Source: Rhabdobacter roseus (GTDB lineage: Bacteria; Bacteroidota; Bacteroidia; Cytophagales; Spirosomataceae). Taken from it: 64,000 bases of DNA. The position numbers and the translations under genes were made by a program. Location: positions 186,001-250,000 of the forward strand of contig NZ_JACHGF010000001.1 in NCBI RefSeq assembly GCF_014202275.1, written 5' to 3'. Positions within the stretch are counted from its first letter, which is position 1. Every line of letters starts with the position of its first letter. The notes below the pieces were generated by a model, which saw only the letters and a program-made list of their open reading frames with translations, searched no databases and was not told the origin of the DNA. Of this stretch, positions 9,037 to 18,641 are shown in pieces.

Positions 9037-9067
9037 TTGCAAAACGCACCGTCGGCGTGTACATTTG
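9037..9067 (+). promoter_or_regulatory. Bacteroidota-type promoter for the tricorn-type protease gene
   Basis: TTG at 9037-9039, exactly 20 nt, then TACATTTG at 9060-9067, matching TAnnTTTG. Transcription would begin about 6 nt later, leaving a leader of about 30 nt before the ATG at 9102. The same spacing appears in front of tRNA-Pro in this window. Confidence 0.7.
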
Positions 9068-9101
9068 TTGGTAAGGCAACTTTCCCCCTCCCCTTATCGG
9101 T

Positions 9102-12100
9102 ATGTACCCAGCAAAGTCTTTTGTTCTTCTCCTCACGATCCTGAGCGTGGCGCTACAGGCTGCGGCCCAAAGTACCCCTTCCTGGCTAAGGTACCCTAGT
9201 ATTTCGCCCGACGGGCAGACGATCGTTTTTACGTACAAAGGCGACCTCTGGAAGGTACCGGCGGCGGGCGGCACGGCCACGCCCCTGACGCTGCACGAGG
9301 CCCACGACTTCATGCCGGTGTGGTCGCCGGATGGCAAGTCCATCGCCTTTGCGTCGGATCGCTACGGGAATTTTGACGTATTCCTGATCCCGGCCACGGG
9401 CGGGCAGCCCAAGCGCCTTACCTACCACTCGGCCGACGAACTACCCTACGACTTCACGCCCGACGGCCAGAAGGTACTTTTCGGCTCTGTAAGGCAGGAC
9501 GTAGCCGCTAACCGGCAGTTCCCGACGAGCTCGCAGCCGGAGCTCTACCAGGTACCCATCACGAGCGGGCGCGTGGCGCAGGTACTAAGTACCCCCGCCG
9601 AGGACGCCCGGTACAGCCAGGACGGCAGCCAGATCATCTACCACGACAAGAAAGGTGGCGAAAACGCCTGGCGCAAGCACCAGACTTCGTCCATTGCCCG
9701 CGACCTCTGGCTTTATGATAGCAAAACGAAAAAGCACACCAAGCTCACGACCTTCAACGGCGAAGACCGCAACCCGATCCTGGCCGGCCAAACGGTCTAC
9801 TACCTGAGCGAAAGCAGTGGCTCGTTCAACGTACATCAAATGACGCTGAGCAATTCGGCGAGTTCGCAGCCATTAACCACCTTCAAAAAACACCCGGTGC
9901 GCTTCCTGAGCCGGTCGGGCGAGGGTACTTTGTGCTTCAGCTACGACGGCGAGTTGTATACCTTGAAACCCAACGGCACGCCGCAGAAAGTACCCGTGCA
10001 GATCGCCACGGATGTTCGGAGCAACAACGAGAAGGTACTTTCGGTGAGCGGCGGTGCGCGCGATATGGCCGTGTCGCCCAATGGCAAGGAGGTGGCCTTT
10101 ATTTTCCGGGGTGAGGTATTTGTGAGTGCCGTGGAGGGCGGCGTGACCAAGCGCATCACCAACACGCCCGAGCAGGAGCGCGGCGTGCGCTTCTCGCCCG
10201 ACGGCAAGGCGCTGCTTTACGCTTCGGAGCGGGGCAACAGCTGGAAGATCTACGAAACCCGCAAAACCCGCGACGAAGAGCCGTACTTTTATGCCTCTAC
10301 GGTACTGAAAGAAACGGCGCTCATTGACAATACCAAAGAAAACTACCAGCCCGAGTACTCGCCCGACGGCAAGGAAATAGCCTACATCGAAGACCGCATG
10401 ACGCTGAAGGTGTTCAACATCGCCAGCAAGAAGTCGCGCACGTTGCTTACCGACCGCGAGCTTTTCTCGATGCGTGACAACGACCAGTACTTTCAGTGGA
10501 GCCCCGACGGCAAGTGGCTGCTTTTTGACTACAGCGTGCCGGGCCTGGCGAGTGGCGAGGTAGGTCTTATCGCGGCCGACGGCAAGGGCAAGGTACTTAA
10601 CCTGACGCAAAACGGTTTTCAGGATTACCGCGCCAAGTGGGTACCCGGCGGCAAGATGATGCTGTGGTTCAGCAACCGAGACGGCCTCCGCAGCCAGGCC
10701 CAAAGCGGTAATTCGCAGGCCGATGTGTACGCGCTCTTTTTCACGCAGGAAGCGTTTGACCAATTTAATCTCAACAAAGAAGACGCGGCCCTGCTGAAAG
10801 AGCAGCAGGAAAAAGCTACCAAAGCCGACAGTACCAAAAAGAAAGAGGCCAAAAAAGATACTACGATCGTGATCGACTGGGACGGCCTGACCGACCGCAA
10901 GGCCAAGTTGACCATCCATTCGTCGAGCCTGGCGGACGCCCTGCTGAGCAAAGACGGCGAAACGCTCTACTACCTGGCCCGGTTTGAGAAAGGTCATAAC
11001 CTATGGAGTACCAACCTGCGCACCAAGGAAACCAAGCAGGTACTTGCCCTTAATGCCGGCGGTGGCTCGCTGGAGTGGGACAAAGACCAGAAGAACATTT
11101 TCCTGAATGCTGACGGGAAAATCCTGAAAATTGACCCCGAAAAAAGCAAGCAGGAAACTGTCTCGATCAAAGGCGAGGTACTTTTGGACGTAGCCGCCGA
11201 GCGGCAGTTTATGTTTGAGCACGTGTGGCGGCGCACGAAGGAAACCTTCTACACGGCCAGCATGCACGGCGTCGACTGGGACAGCTACAAGCCCGACTAC
11301 GCCAGGTACCTGCCGCACGTAGGTACCAACCACGAGTTTGCCGAGCTGCTCAGCGAGCTGCTGGGCGAGCTCAACGTGTCGCACAGCGGGGCGCGCTACG
11401 TCACGTCGGCCCCTACTGACGACGCCACGGCCTCTTTGGGCGCTTTTTATGACTACACCCACCAGGGCAACGGCGTCCGAATCGAGGAGGTACTTAAAGG
11501 TGGTCCCTTGGATAAAGCCAAGCTGAGCATTAGGCCGGGCATGATCATCGAAGCCATCGACGGCGAGCCCATCACGCCCGAGCGCGACCTGGCGCAGTAC
11601 CTCAACCGCAAGGCCGACCAAAATACCCTGCTCAGCATCCTGGACGGTACTACTCGGCGGGCGGTGGTGGTGAAGCCCGTTTCGCTCAGCGAAGAAAGTC
11701 GCCTGCTTTACAAGCGCTGGGTAAAGCGCAACCAGGACGAAGTCGAGAAGCTCAGCCAGGGTACTTTGGGCTACGTACACATTCCGGGCATGAACGACGG
11801 CGCCTACCGCACTACCTACGAGGAAATCATGGGTAAGTACGCGGGCAAGAAAGGCATCGTGGTCGATACGCGCTTCAACGGTGGCGGCGACCTGGTGGCC
11901 GACCTGGCCATGTTCCTGAGCGGGAAGCAGTTTATGGATTACACCACCGACACCCGCAGCAGCGGCTACGAGCCCAACTTCCGCTGGACCAAGCCGAGCG
12001 TTTCGCTGGCCAACGAAGCCAACTACTCCGACGGCCACTGCTACGCCTTCATGGTGCAGGACCAGCAGGTCAATAAGCTCGTGGGCCAGCCCGTACCGGG

Positions 12101-12314
12101 TACCTGTACGTTTGCGGGTTGGGAGGTTTTGCAGGATAACTCCGTGCGCTGGGGCGTGCCGCCGCTGGGCGTAAAAGCCATGACCGGCCAGTACCTCGAA
12201 AACGCCCAAACCGAGCCCGACTACGCCGTCTGGAACGACTACGATGCCGTGGTGCAGGGCAAAGACGCGCAGCTGGAAAAAGCCGTGGAGGTACTTTTGG
12301 GCGAACTGAAGTAG
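9102..12314 (+). CDS. Tricorn-type S41 peptidase with PD40 beta-propeller repeats
   Basis: 1070 residues with an N-terminal signal peptide ending near QAAAQ, so exported to the periplasm. Residues 25-620 hold many PD40/WD40-like blades (SISPDGQTIVFTYKGDLW, MPVWSPDGKSIAFASDRYGN, RYSQDGSQIIYHDKK). Then come a core domain, a PDZ domain (about 785-850; GNGVRIEEVLKGGPLDKAKL) and the C-terminal S41 catalytic domain. Candidate active-site residues by comparison with Tricorn: Ser760-His761 (NVSHSG) and the nucleophile Ser976-Asp977 (NYSDGH), with GGG before it (VDTRFNGGGDL). A Lys/Asp-rich insertion lies around 565-590. It probably degrades oligopeptides. It has its own promoter and no clear operon partner. 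Confidence 0.93.
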   Translation: MYPAKSFVLLLTILSVALQAAAQSTPSWLRYPSISPDGQTIVFTYKGDLWKVPAAGGTATPLTLHEAHDFMPVWSPDGKSIAFASDRYGNFDVFLIPATGGQPKRLTYHSADELPYDFTPDGQKVLFGSVRQDVAANRQFPTSSQPELYQVPITSGRVAQVLSTPAEDARYSQDGSQIIYHDKKGGENAWRKHQTSSIARDLWLYDSKTKKHTKLTTFNGEDRNPILAGQTVYYLSESSGSFNVHQMTLSNSASSQPLTTFKKHPVRFLSRSGEGTLCFSYDGELYTLKPNGTPQKVPVQIATDVRSNNEKVLSVSGGARDMAVSPNGKEVAFIFRGEVFVSAVEGGVTKRITNTPEQERGVRFSPDGKALLYASERGNSWKIYETRKTRDEEPYFYASTVLKETALIDNTKENYQPEYSPDGKEIAYIEDRMTLKVFNIASKKSRTLLTDRELFSMRDNDQYFQWSPDGKWLLFDYSVPGLASGEVGLIAADGKGKVLNLTQNGFQDYRAKWVPGGKMMLWFSNRDGLRSQAQSGNSQADVYALFFTQEAFDQFNLNKEDAALLKEQQEKATKADSTKKKEAKKDTTIVIDWDGLTDRKAKLTIHSSSLADALLSKDGETLYYLARFEKGHNLWSTNLRTKETKQVLALNAGGGSLEWDKDQKNIFLNADGKILKIDPEKSKQETVSIKGEVLLDVAAERQFMFEHVWRRTKETFYTASMHGVDWDSYKPDYARYLPHVGTNHEFAELLSELLGELNVSHSGARYVTSAPTDDATASLGAFYDYTHQGNGVRIEEVLKGGPLDKAKLSIRPGMIIEAIDGEPITPERDLAQYLNRKADQNTLLSILDGTTRRAVVVKPVSLSEESRLLYKRWVKRNQDEVEKLSQGTLGYVHIPGMNDGAYRTTYEEIMGKYAGKKGIVVDTRFNGGGDLVADLAMFLSGKQFMDYTTDTRSSGYEPNFRWTKPSVSLANEANYSDGHCYAFMVQDQQVNKLVGQPVPGTCTFAGWEVLQDNSVRWGVPPLGVKAMTGQYLENAQTEPDYAVWNDYDAVVQGKDAQLEKAVEVLLGELK

Positions 12315-12437
12315 GTACTTTATCCGAAACAGAAAACGTTTGGGGCTTGGATAGTAAGGATTTGGGCAAGTACCCTTTAGCTAGGGGTGGACGCTGACTT
12401 TTTGCTCCGGCTTCCGCGCTCCTAAACGCTGTTCCTC

Positions 12438-14132
12438 ATGAAACCACTACTGGCCCTCGGATTCATTCTGTGCTCCTTCAATCTCTACGCCCAGGCTCCC
12501 ACCGAAAGCTACGCCGAAGATTCTGCTTCGGTGGAGCAGGCGGGGGTACCCAGGGGCGAAGTACTAAAATTCACGTTTGAAAACTCCCGTATCTTTCCCG
12601 GTACCTGGCGGGAGTACTGGGTCTACGTGCCCGCTCAGTACCGCCCCGACCAGCCCGCCTGCGTGTACGTGAACCAGGACGGCATTCAGTGGAAAGCCCC
12701 TACGGTATTTGACAACCTCATTCATCGGCGCGAAATGCCCATTACCATCGGTGTGTTTGTGATGCCCGGGCGCGTACGAAGTACCCAAGGCGATGCGGCC
12801 CTCGACCGCTTCAACCGTAGCTTCGAGTACGACGGCCTGGGCGATGCCTACGCGCGGTTTATTCTGGAAGAAATTTTACCCGAAGTAGAAAAACAAAAAA
12901 CCAGCGACGGGCGTCCGCTCCGGCTTTCTAAAAATGGCAACGACCGGGCCATCGGTGGGTCCAGCAGCGGAGCGGTTTGTGCCTTTACGGCGGCTTGGGA
13001 GCGTCCCGACGCGTTTTCGCGGGTGTTTAGCGCCATAGGTACCTACGTGGGCTTGCGCGGTGCCGACCGCTACACTACCCTGGTGCGGAAGTACGAACCC
13101 AAGCCCATCCGGATTTTTTTGCAGGATGGCACCCAAGACCTCAATATATACGCGGGTGACTGGTGGAAAGCCAACGAAAGCATGGAGCGCTCGCTGGTAT
13201 TTGCCGGGTACGATGTAAAGCACATCTGGGGCGAAGGTGGGCACAACAACCGGCACGGCGCGGCGGTTTTTCCCGAGGCCATGCGCTGGCTCTGGCGGGA
13301 TTATCCCCGCCCCATTACGGCCGGACGCTCCGGCAATCAGTTTTTGATGGATATTTTGATAGAAAACAGCGGCTGGGAACTGGTGGGAGAAGGGTACACG
13401 CAGGCCGACGATCTGGCGGTCAACGCGGACGGAGCAGTGTTTTTTCGGGATATATCCCAAGGCAGCCTTTATGTAGTTAGGCCAGATGGCAAGCTGACGA
13501 AATTTCCCCAAAAGCCTAAAAAAACAACGGCAACGGCCTTTGGCGCTGACGGAAAAGCCAAAGTACTGGACACAAAGCTAGCGGCCAATGACCTGGTGGT
13601 GGCGCACAACGGAAATAGCTACGTCCTGGCTCGTGAAGGCCAGGTGCCAGCCGGAAAGCTCTACCTCGTGCGCCCGAATGGATCAAAGGTAGTGGTAGAC
13701 GAAGGCCTAGCGCAAGCCCACGGACTTGCGCTTTCTCCGGATCAAACGCAACTGTACGTCACTGAGTCGGCATCGCATTGGGTGTGGGTGTTTCAGGTAC
13801 AGGCGGATGGTACCTTGGCCCACAAGCAGCGCTACGGCTGGCTTCACGTACCAGATACCCACGAAAACGCCGGAGCCGCCGGACTGCAATGCGACCGGGA
13901 CGGGCGGATGTATGTAAGTACCCTGGCGGGCATTCAGGTACTAGACCAGCTGGGGCGGGTCAATGCCCTGCTGCCGGTACCTAAGGGCTCCGTTTCTGAG
14001 GTATGTTTTGGTGGCCCTGCTTTCGATACCCTGTATATCATCTGCGCCGACAAGGTATACCGCCGCCCGCTCAAAGTACGCGGTGCTCAGGCCTTTGAGC
14101 CTCCCCACAAGCCCGCGGCTCCCAAGCTTTAA
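12438..14132 (+). CDS. Exported esterase fused to SMP-30/gluconolactonase-like propeller
   Basis: 564 residues, signal peptide MKPLLALGFILCSFNLYAQA. Residues about 40-295 form an enterochelin-esterase/esterase-D type alpha/beta hydrolase: YWVYVPAQYRPDQPACVYVN, nucleophile elbow GGSSSGAVCAF, and a late His in GEGGHNNRHGAAVFPEAM. Residues about 310-550 form a six-bladed SMP-30/strictosidine-synthase-like domain (YTQADDLAVNADGAVFFRDI, GLALSPDQTQLYVTESASHW, GLQCDRDGRMYVSTLAG). The combination suggests a periplasmic ester or lactone hydrolase acting on a carbohydrate-like substrate; the exact substrate is unknown. The gene starts 123 bp after the protease and ends 23 bp from the convergent cupin gene. 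Confidence 0.88.
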   Translation: MKPLLALGFILCSFNLYAQAPTESYAEDSASVEQAGVPRGEVLKFTFENSRIFPGTWREYWVYVPAQYRPDQPACVYVNQDGIQWKAPTVFDNLIHRREMPITIGVFVMPGRVRSTQGDAALDRFNRSFEYDGLGDAYARFILEEILPEVEKQKTSDGRPLRLSKNGNDRAIGGSSSGAVCAFTAAWERPDAFSRVFSAIGTYVGLRGADRYTTLVRKYEPKPIRIFLQDGTQDLNIYAGDWWKANESMERSLVFAGYDVKHIWGEGGHNNRHGAAVFPEAMRWLWRDYPRPITAGRSGNQFLMDILIENSGWELVGEGYTQADDLAVNADGAVFFRDISQGSLYVVRPDGKLTKFPQKPKKTTATAFGADGKAKVLDTKLAANDLVVAHNGNSYVLAREGQVPAGKLYLVRPNGSKVVVDEGLAQAHGLALSPDQTQLYVTESASHWVWVFQVQADGTLAHKQRYGWLHVPDTHENAGAAGLQCDRDGRMYVSTLAGIQVLDQLGRVNALLPVPKGSVSEVCFGGPAFDTLYIICADKVYRRPLKVRGAQAFEPPHKPAAPKL

Positions 14133-14155
14133 GACAAAGTACCTACTTAAGGTAC

Positions 14156-14599
14156 CTACTTTTTGATCTTCATACCCGGCGAGTGCCAGCTAAACACGTG
14201 GTAGGTGGCGGGTACTTCGCCTACATTTCGGATGGAGTGCAGCTGGTTGGAAGCCTGAAAAATAACCGAGCCCGGCCCAACGCGCTTCATCTGACCGTTA
14301 ACCAGCGCTTCCACCGTGCCTTCCTTGATGATAAGTACCTCTTCTTCTGAGTGCTGGTGGGGCGGATGCGACGTCTCACCGGGATTAAGCGTGGTGACGT
14401 GGCACTCCAGCTCATCGAGGGTAGCCGTGGGGGAGCGAAAGAAAGTACGTACGGCTCCTACTTGGTTGGGCTTGGCTTCCACGTCGTTCCACTCAAAAAT
14501 AGTCGAGCTCATCACGTCTTTTTTTGAATGTGCGATCATGGCCGTACTGGCTATCCCCAGCGTGAGGGCCGCTACGGCAAGGTCTCTTTTCGTGATCAT
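14156..14599 (-). CDS. Small exported cupin-domain protein
   Basis: 147 residues from the chosen ATG (MITKRDLAVAALTLGIASTA), which gives a clean signal peptide or membrane anchor; an ATG 21 codons upstream would add a hydrophilic stretch in front of it. The cupin domain has motif 1 with HPPHQHSEEE followed by IIKEG, and motif 2 with GPGSVIFQASNQLHSIRN. His/His/Glu of motif 1 and the His of motif 2 would bind a metal. Cupins are diverse and the substrate cannot be named. It converges with the esterase gene and lies about 130 bp downstream of the DUF4249 gene's stop on the same strand. Confidence 0.85.
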   Translation of the reverse strand: MITKRDLAVAALTLGIASTAMIAHSKKDVMSSTIFEWNDVEAKPNQVGAVRTFFRSPTATLDELECHVTTLNPGETSHPPHQHSEEEVLIIKEGTVEALVNGQMKRVGPGSVIFQASNQLHSIRNVGEVPATYHVFSWHSPGMKIKK

Positions 14600-14731
14600 A
14601 GCCAGGTAGTTTAGGTTAGGATTAAAGCTGGAAAAAAATTTCATGTGCGTTACGAGCGTCATTCAGGTACTTATTAAATGAAATACGCTACCCGAAAATA
14701 CCTTTCGAGGGAGCAAGTACCCCCGCGGCAC

Positions 14732-15997
14732 TCAGTCCAGCCATCCGGCGGGCTTGAGCGCCGTTTGCTGCTCATTTTCGGCACAAACAGCCTTGTAAGG
14801 GCGTGACGAATTAGTGTGCTTGTCTAGGATCTGCAAAAAAGGAATGTTGGGAAAAGCGGGCTCAGGCTCGGGTTCACGGCCATTGAGGGCCATAAATAAT
14901 CCTGGTGGTACGCCTCGGGCATCCTTGCGGTCGAGCCAGTGCCGCATGGTAGCAACGGCCGAGGCCGAAAAAAAGCCCACTACAATTTCGCGGCGATCGG
15001 CCGTATTTTGTACGTTTCCTACCGAAGCCGTCGGCGGTGGGTCGGCTACTCCGCCGTTATTCTGGGTTTGATCCTGAAGGTCTTTGTAAAACCGATAGGC
15101 CGAGGCCGTAAGCCCAGCCTGCCGGATTTCCACCAGGCAGGGGCCGTGCTGGTAGAAAGGGACCTCGGCCACTTTCCGGTTGGCGATCAATCCGCCGTCG
15201 GTATAGCTGTCGGCAAAGAGGTTTAGGCTGGTACCTGCTAAGATGGCCCAGCAGGGAGTCCGGCATTCGTAGTCGTACACCCAGTAGTTAAGCGGAACCC
15301 CGTTGCGGGGTGGAGGGGCGGGAAAGCAATCCTCTAACAAGGCATCCAAGGTTTCAAAATAGACATTTCCGAACTCATTGTAGCGGGCAGCTACCTTATG
15401 AATGGAGTAAGCACCCTGGACGCAGGAGCGGCACCAGTCCTGTTTTTCCCAAAGCCGCCAGTCCCACCGGTAGTAGTTCACCTCGCCGGCCGGATCTTGC
15501 GTATCCAGGTACAGGTCGTGGCCGGCGGTGAAGCCGCCAAACATACTGGCCGGGAGGCTGGCTGGATTAAAACGACCCGATACGGCTTTTATGGGTGGCA
15601 CCGAGGGCATGATTTGCTGCGAAGAAAGGTACTTGGTTCCGTCCTGGAGGGTAAATCGCAACTGGTAGGCATGCCCGACCTGCCCCCGGAAATCCGACGG
15701 CAGCCGGTAGGTACCTGCCTTGATCTCCTGGGCCTCCACTACCTGGCTCGAATCCACGATCACTTGCACGGAAGCCCCCGTGATGGGCAAGAAACCGGGC
15801 CTTCCCGTCAACGGATCACTCTTGGACCGGCTAAGGCTGATGATCTGCGCTTCGGGTAGGTTGTTGATGAGCCCGTCTACAATCACCAGGTCAATCGAGC
15901 CGGTGAGATTATACGGAATCTGGTCCACACAGCCCGTAAGTACCAGGATGGAGAGCAGGGAACGAATTCGGTAAATAGAAAGTACCAAAGAGCGCAT
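14732..15997 (-). CDS. DUF4249-family outer-membrane lipoprotein
   Basis: 421 residues from the ATG at 15997 (MRSLVLSIYR...), which puts a lipobox (LVLTGC, Cys23) directly after the hydrophobic stretch; an ATG five codons upstream is possible. The early segment (SIDLVIVDGLINNLPEAQII, then PITGASVQVIVDSS) and the Cys-rich centre (WCRSCVQGAYSIHK; ECRTPCWAILAG) fit DUF4249. These proteins are typically encoded beside TonB-dependent receptors and are thought to work with them in nutrient capture, much as SusD does. Here the receptor gene lies divergently, about 180 bp away, rather than directly upstream in an operon. The substrate is unknown. Confidence 0.88.
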   Translation of the reverse strand: MRSLVLSIYRIRSLLSILVLTGCVDQIPYNLTGSIDLVIVDGLINNLPEAQIISLSRSKSDPLTGRPGFLPITGASVQVIVDSSQVVEAQEIKAGTYRLPSDFRGQVGHAYQLRFTLQDGTKYLSSQQIMPSVPPIKAVSGRFNPASLPASMFGGFTAGHDLYLDTQDPAGEVNYYRWDWRLWEKQDWCRSCVQGAYSIHKVAARYNEFGNVYFETLDALLEDCFPAPPPRNGVPLNYWVYDYECRTPCWAILAGTSLNLFADSYTDGGLIANRKVAEVPFYQHGPCLVEIRQAGLTASAYRFYKDLQDQTQNNGGVADPPPTASVGNVQNTADRREIVVGFFSASAVATMRHWLDRKDARGVPPGLFMALNGREPEPEPAFPNIPFLQILDKHTNSSRPYKAVCAENEQQTALKPAGWLD

Positions 15998-16178
15998 AAC
16001 GGGAAAAGCCAATGAGGTACAGGGAAGTGGTTAAAAAGAACGAGTACATTAGCATTTAAAGATAAAACATTATTTTTTTACCTAAAAATGGTGCGATATT
16101 TAGGTAAAGATTTGATTTTTAACCCCCTAGTTGCTTCACCATGTACCAGATACAACAGCGATACCTGCACAGCGTTTG

Positions 16179-18578
16179 ATGATACGACTTATCTTGCTCA
16201 TTGGTACGCTAATCCTGGGGCTGAATCCCCGGAGTTATGCGCAAACGACCCATATCCTTTCCGGGATGGTTCGCGATTCAGCTACCGGAAAACCCCTGGT
16301 ACGAGCCACAGTATTGATTGATTACGACAAAACGGCCACAAGTACCTACACCCAAGCCGACGGCCAGTACAGCCTGGAGGTACCCTCGGGCCAGCACGTG
16401 CTGGTGGTGCGGTACGTGGGTTATGTACCTTTCCGAACTACGCTGGCCGTCAGGAACGATACGCAGTTTGACGTCAGCTTGGCCAGTGTGGCCAGCCAGC
16501 TCGAGGAGGTAGTGGTTACTTCCAAAGGCTACGATCCCAACGTCCGGAGGCCGCTGCTGGGCGTGAGTCAAATTAATATTGACGCCATCAAACGAATGCC
16601 CGCTGCCTTGGGGGAAGTAGACATTCTGCGGAGCCTACAGATGCTGCCCGGCGTGACGAGCGTGGGCGAAGCCGCCAACGGAGTCAATATTAGGGGGGGA
16701 ACCACCGACCAAAATCTGATCCTGCTGGACGATACCCCCATCTTTAACCCTACCCACATGTTCGGGTTGTTCTCGGTGTTTCCGGCCGACGCCGTGAGTG
16801 GGCTGGATCTTTACAAGGGCAATGTACCCGCCCGGTACGGGGGGCGGGCTGCTTCGGTACTTGACATAAGCTTACGAAATCCGGACCTGGAAAAAGCCCG
16901 CCTGAGCGGAGGAATAAGCCTGGTGGCTAACCGGCTTACGCTCGAAACGCCCCTAGTGAAAGGAAAACTGGGGGTGCTGGTTTCGGGGAGGGGGGCCTTC
17001 AATGATTTTCTGTTGGGCCTGGCTTCCGACCGGCTCAATAGCATCAAGGCCAAGTTTGGGGACGGTGCCGCTAAACTTTTCTGGCGGGCCAACGACCGCA
17101 ACACCGTAACCGCCATGGGGTACTTTAGCTATGATCTCTTCCAGACCAACCTGCTGGGTAGCCTATCGAATATCAACGCGCTGGCCACGCAGTACGAGCA
17201 TCAAACGGCCAACGGCATGGTGCGGTGGTTTCATGCCTTTACGCCCCGGCTCAACCTACAGACCACGGCCATGGTAGCGCGCTATGTACCGAAAATCCTT
17301 TCCATTGAAGATAGTACCAATAACAAAGTAGCCCTGAGGCAATCCCTGCAGCAGCAGCAGGTGAAGGCTAATCTTAACTACCAACTCGAAAACCAGAAAT
17401 TTGAGCTGGGTATCAGCGGTACGCAGTATGAGCTCCATCCGGGCGAACTACTCCCCGGCCGTAGCCAGGCGGTAAGGTACCTTACCACGCCGCGGGAGAA
17501 AGCCCTTGAGTTGGCCATCTTCATCGAAGATGAAATCAGCATGTCGGAGCGCCTGACAGTATCGGCGGGACTACGCTACTCGCACTTTCTCAACCTGGGG
17601 CCGTCGGTTGTTCGCCGCTACGCCAGCGGCGAAGTAGTGGATGTAACTACCGCCCTGGACTCCATACAGTACACGGCCGGGCAGGTTACGGCCCAGTACG
17701 GGGGGCTAGAGCCCCGGCTGGGTATGCGCTATTTGTTGAACTCGGGGGCGTCGCTGAAGGTAGGCTACAACCTGATGCGGCAGTATCTACAGGTCGTTTC
17801 CAATACCACTACCCCCCTACCCACATCTCGCTGGAAAACCGCCGATGCGCACATTCAGCCACAGGTAAGCCAGCTGTGGTCGGTTGGGTACTACCAGAAT
17901 TTTAAAGAAAATATTTTCGAAATATCGACCGAACTGTACTACCGACAGACGGCCCACATCCTGGATTATAAGCCCGGAGCCAACTTTTTGCTGGAACCCT
18001 ACCCCGAAACGAAGTTGCTGGCAGGCCGCAGCCGCGCTTACGGACTTGAAACGATGCTCACCAAAAAGAAAGGCGAGCTCACGGGCTGGGTGAACTATAC
18101 CTACTCCCGAACGTTTAATCAGGTCATGACCGGGGCCGATTTTTTTCAACAGATCAACGGCGGCGACTGGTACCGTGCCAACTACGACCGGCCGCACAGT
18201 CTCAACGCCAGCCTGACCATTCAGCAGGGGAAACACCACAGCTTTTCGTTCAACATCGTATACAGCACGGGGCGGCCCTACACGGCCCCGGAGGGTTTTA
18301 TCCGCTACCAGGATCGTACCTACCCCTTCTACAACGCCCGAAACCAGTACCGCCTGCCCGACTACCACCGGCTCGATTTCTCCTGGAATATCTACAATCC
18401 CAGCCAAAAAGACCGGCGCTGGCAGAGCCATTGGGCTTTTACGGTATATAACTTGTACGGCCGCAAAAATGCGTACTCCATCTACTACCGCACCGAAGGC
18501 CAGGCTACCAATCCCTACCGTCTGGCCATTTTTGCCGCCCCCATTCCGAGCTTGACGTATAATTTTGAATTTAAATGA
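16179..18578 (+). CDS. TonB-dependent receptor with carboxypeptidase-like N-terminal domain
   Basis: 799 residues from the ATG at 16179 (MIRLILLIGTLILGLNPRSY), which starts the signal peptide; an upstream ATG at 16131 adds 16 non-signal-like residues. Order of domains: carboxypeptidase-regulatory-like domain at about 25-105 (LSGMVRDSATGKPLVRATVL), plug domain (SQINIDAIKRMPAALGEVDI, GVNIRGGTTDQNLILLDDTP), then a 22-strand-type barrel to the C-terminus, ending with the aromatic LTYNFEFK. It imports an unknown ligand across the outer membrane with TonB. It is divergent from the DUF4249 lipoprotein gene; the two probably form one uptake pair. No anti-sigma-interacting N-terminal extension is seen. 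Confidence 0.93.
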   Translation: MIRLILLIGTLILGLNPRSYAQTTHILSGMVRDSATGKPLVRATVLIDYDKTATSTYTQADGQYSLEVPSGQHVLVVRYVGYVPFRTTLAVRNDTQFDVSLASVASQLEEVVVTSKGYDPNVRRPLLGVSQINIDAIKRMPAALGEVDILRSLQMLPGVTSVGEAANGVNIRGGTTDQNLILLDDTPIFNPTHMFGLFSVFPADAVSGLDLYKGNVPARYGGRAASVLDISLRNPDLEKARLSGGISLVANRLTLETPLVKGKLGVLVSGRGAFNDFLLGLASDRLNSIKAKFGDGAAKLFWRANDRNTVTAMGYFSYDLFQTNLLGSLSNINALATQYEHQTANGMVRWFHAFTPRLNLQTTAMVARYVPKILSIEDSTNNKVALRQSLQQQQVKANLNYQLENQKFELGISGTQYELHPGELLPGRSQAVRYLTTPREKALELAIFIEDEISMSERLTVSAGLRYSHFLNLGPSVVRRYASGEVVDVTTALDSIQYTAGQVTAQYGGLEPRLGMRYLLNSGASLKVGYNLMRQYLQVVSNTTTPLPTSRWKTADAHIQPQVSQLWSVGYYQNFKENIFEISTELYYRQTAHILDYKPGANFLLEPYPETKLLAGRSRAYGLETMLTKKKGELTGWVNYTYSRTFNQVMTGADFFQQINGGDWYRANYDRPHSLNASLTIQQGKHHSFSFNIVYSTGRPYTAPEGFIRYQDRTYPFYNARNQYRLPDYHRLDFSWNIYNPSQKDRRWQSHWAFTVYNLYGRKNAYSIYYRTEGQATNPYRLAIFAAPIPSLTYNFEFK

Positions 18579-18641
18579 GGCCTACGACGGGCCATTGACA
18601 AGCCAAGGGTAGTTAGTTGTTTTTAAGTACCTTACCCCATT

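Noticed and set aside
9873-12209. Two long minus-strand open frames (374 and 402 codons)
   Set aside because: Antisense to the tricorn-type protease; composition is Val/Gly/Ala-rich without recognisable motifs.
15398-15859. 153-codon plus-strand frame
   Set aside because: Antisense to the DUF4249 gene, no motif.
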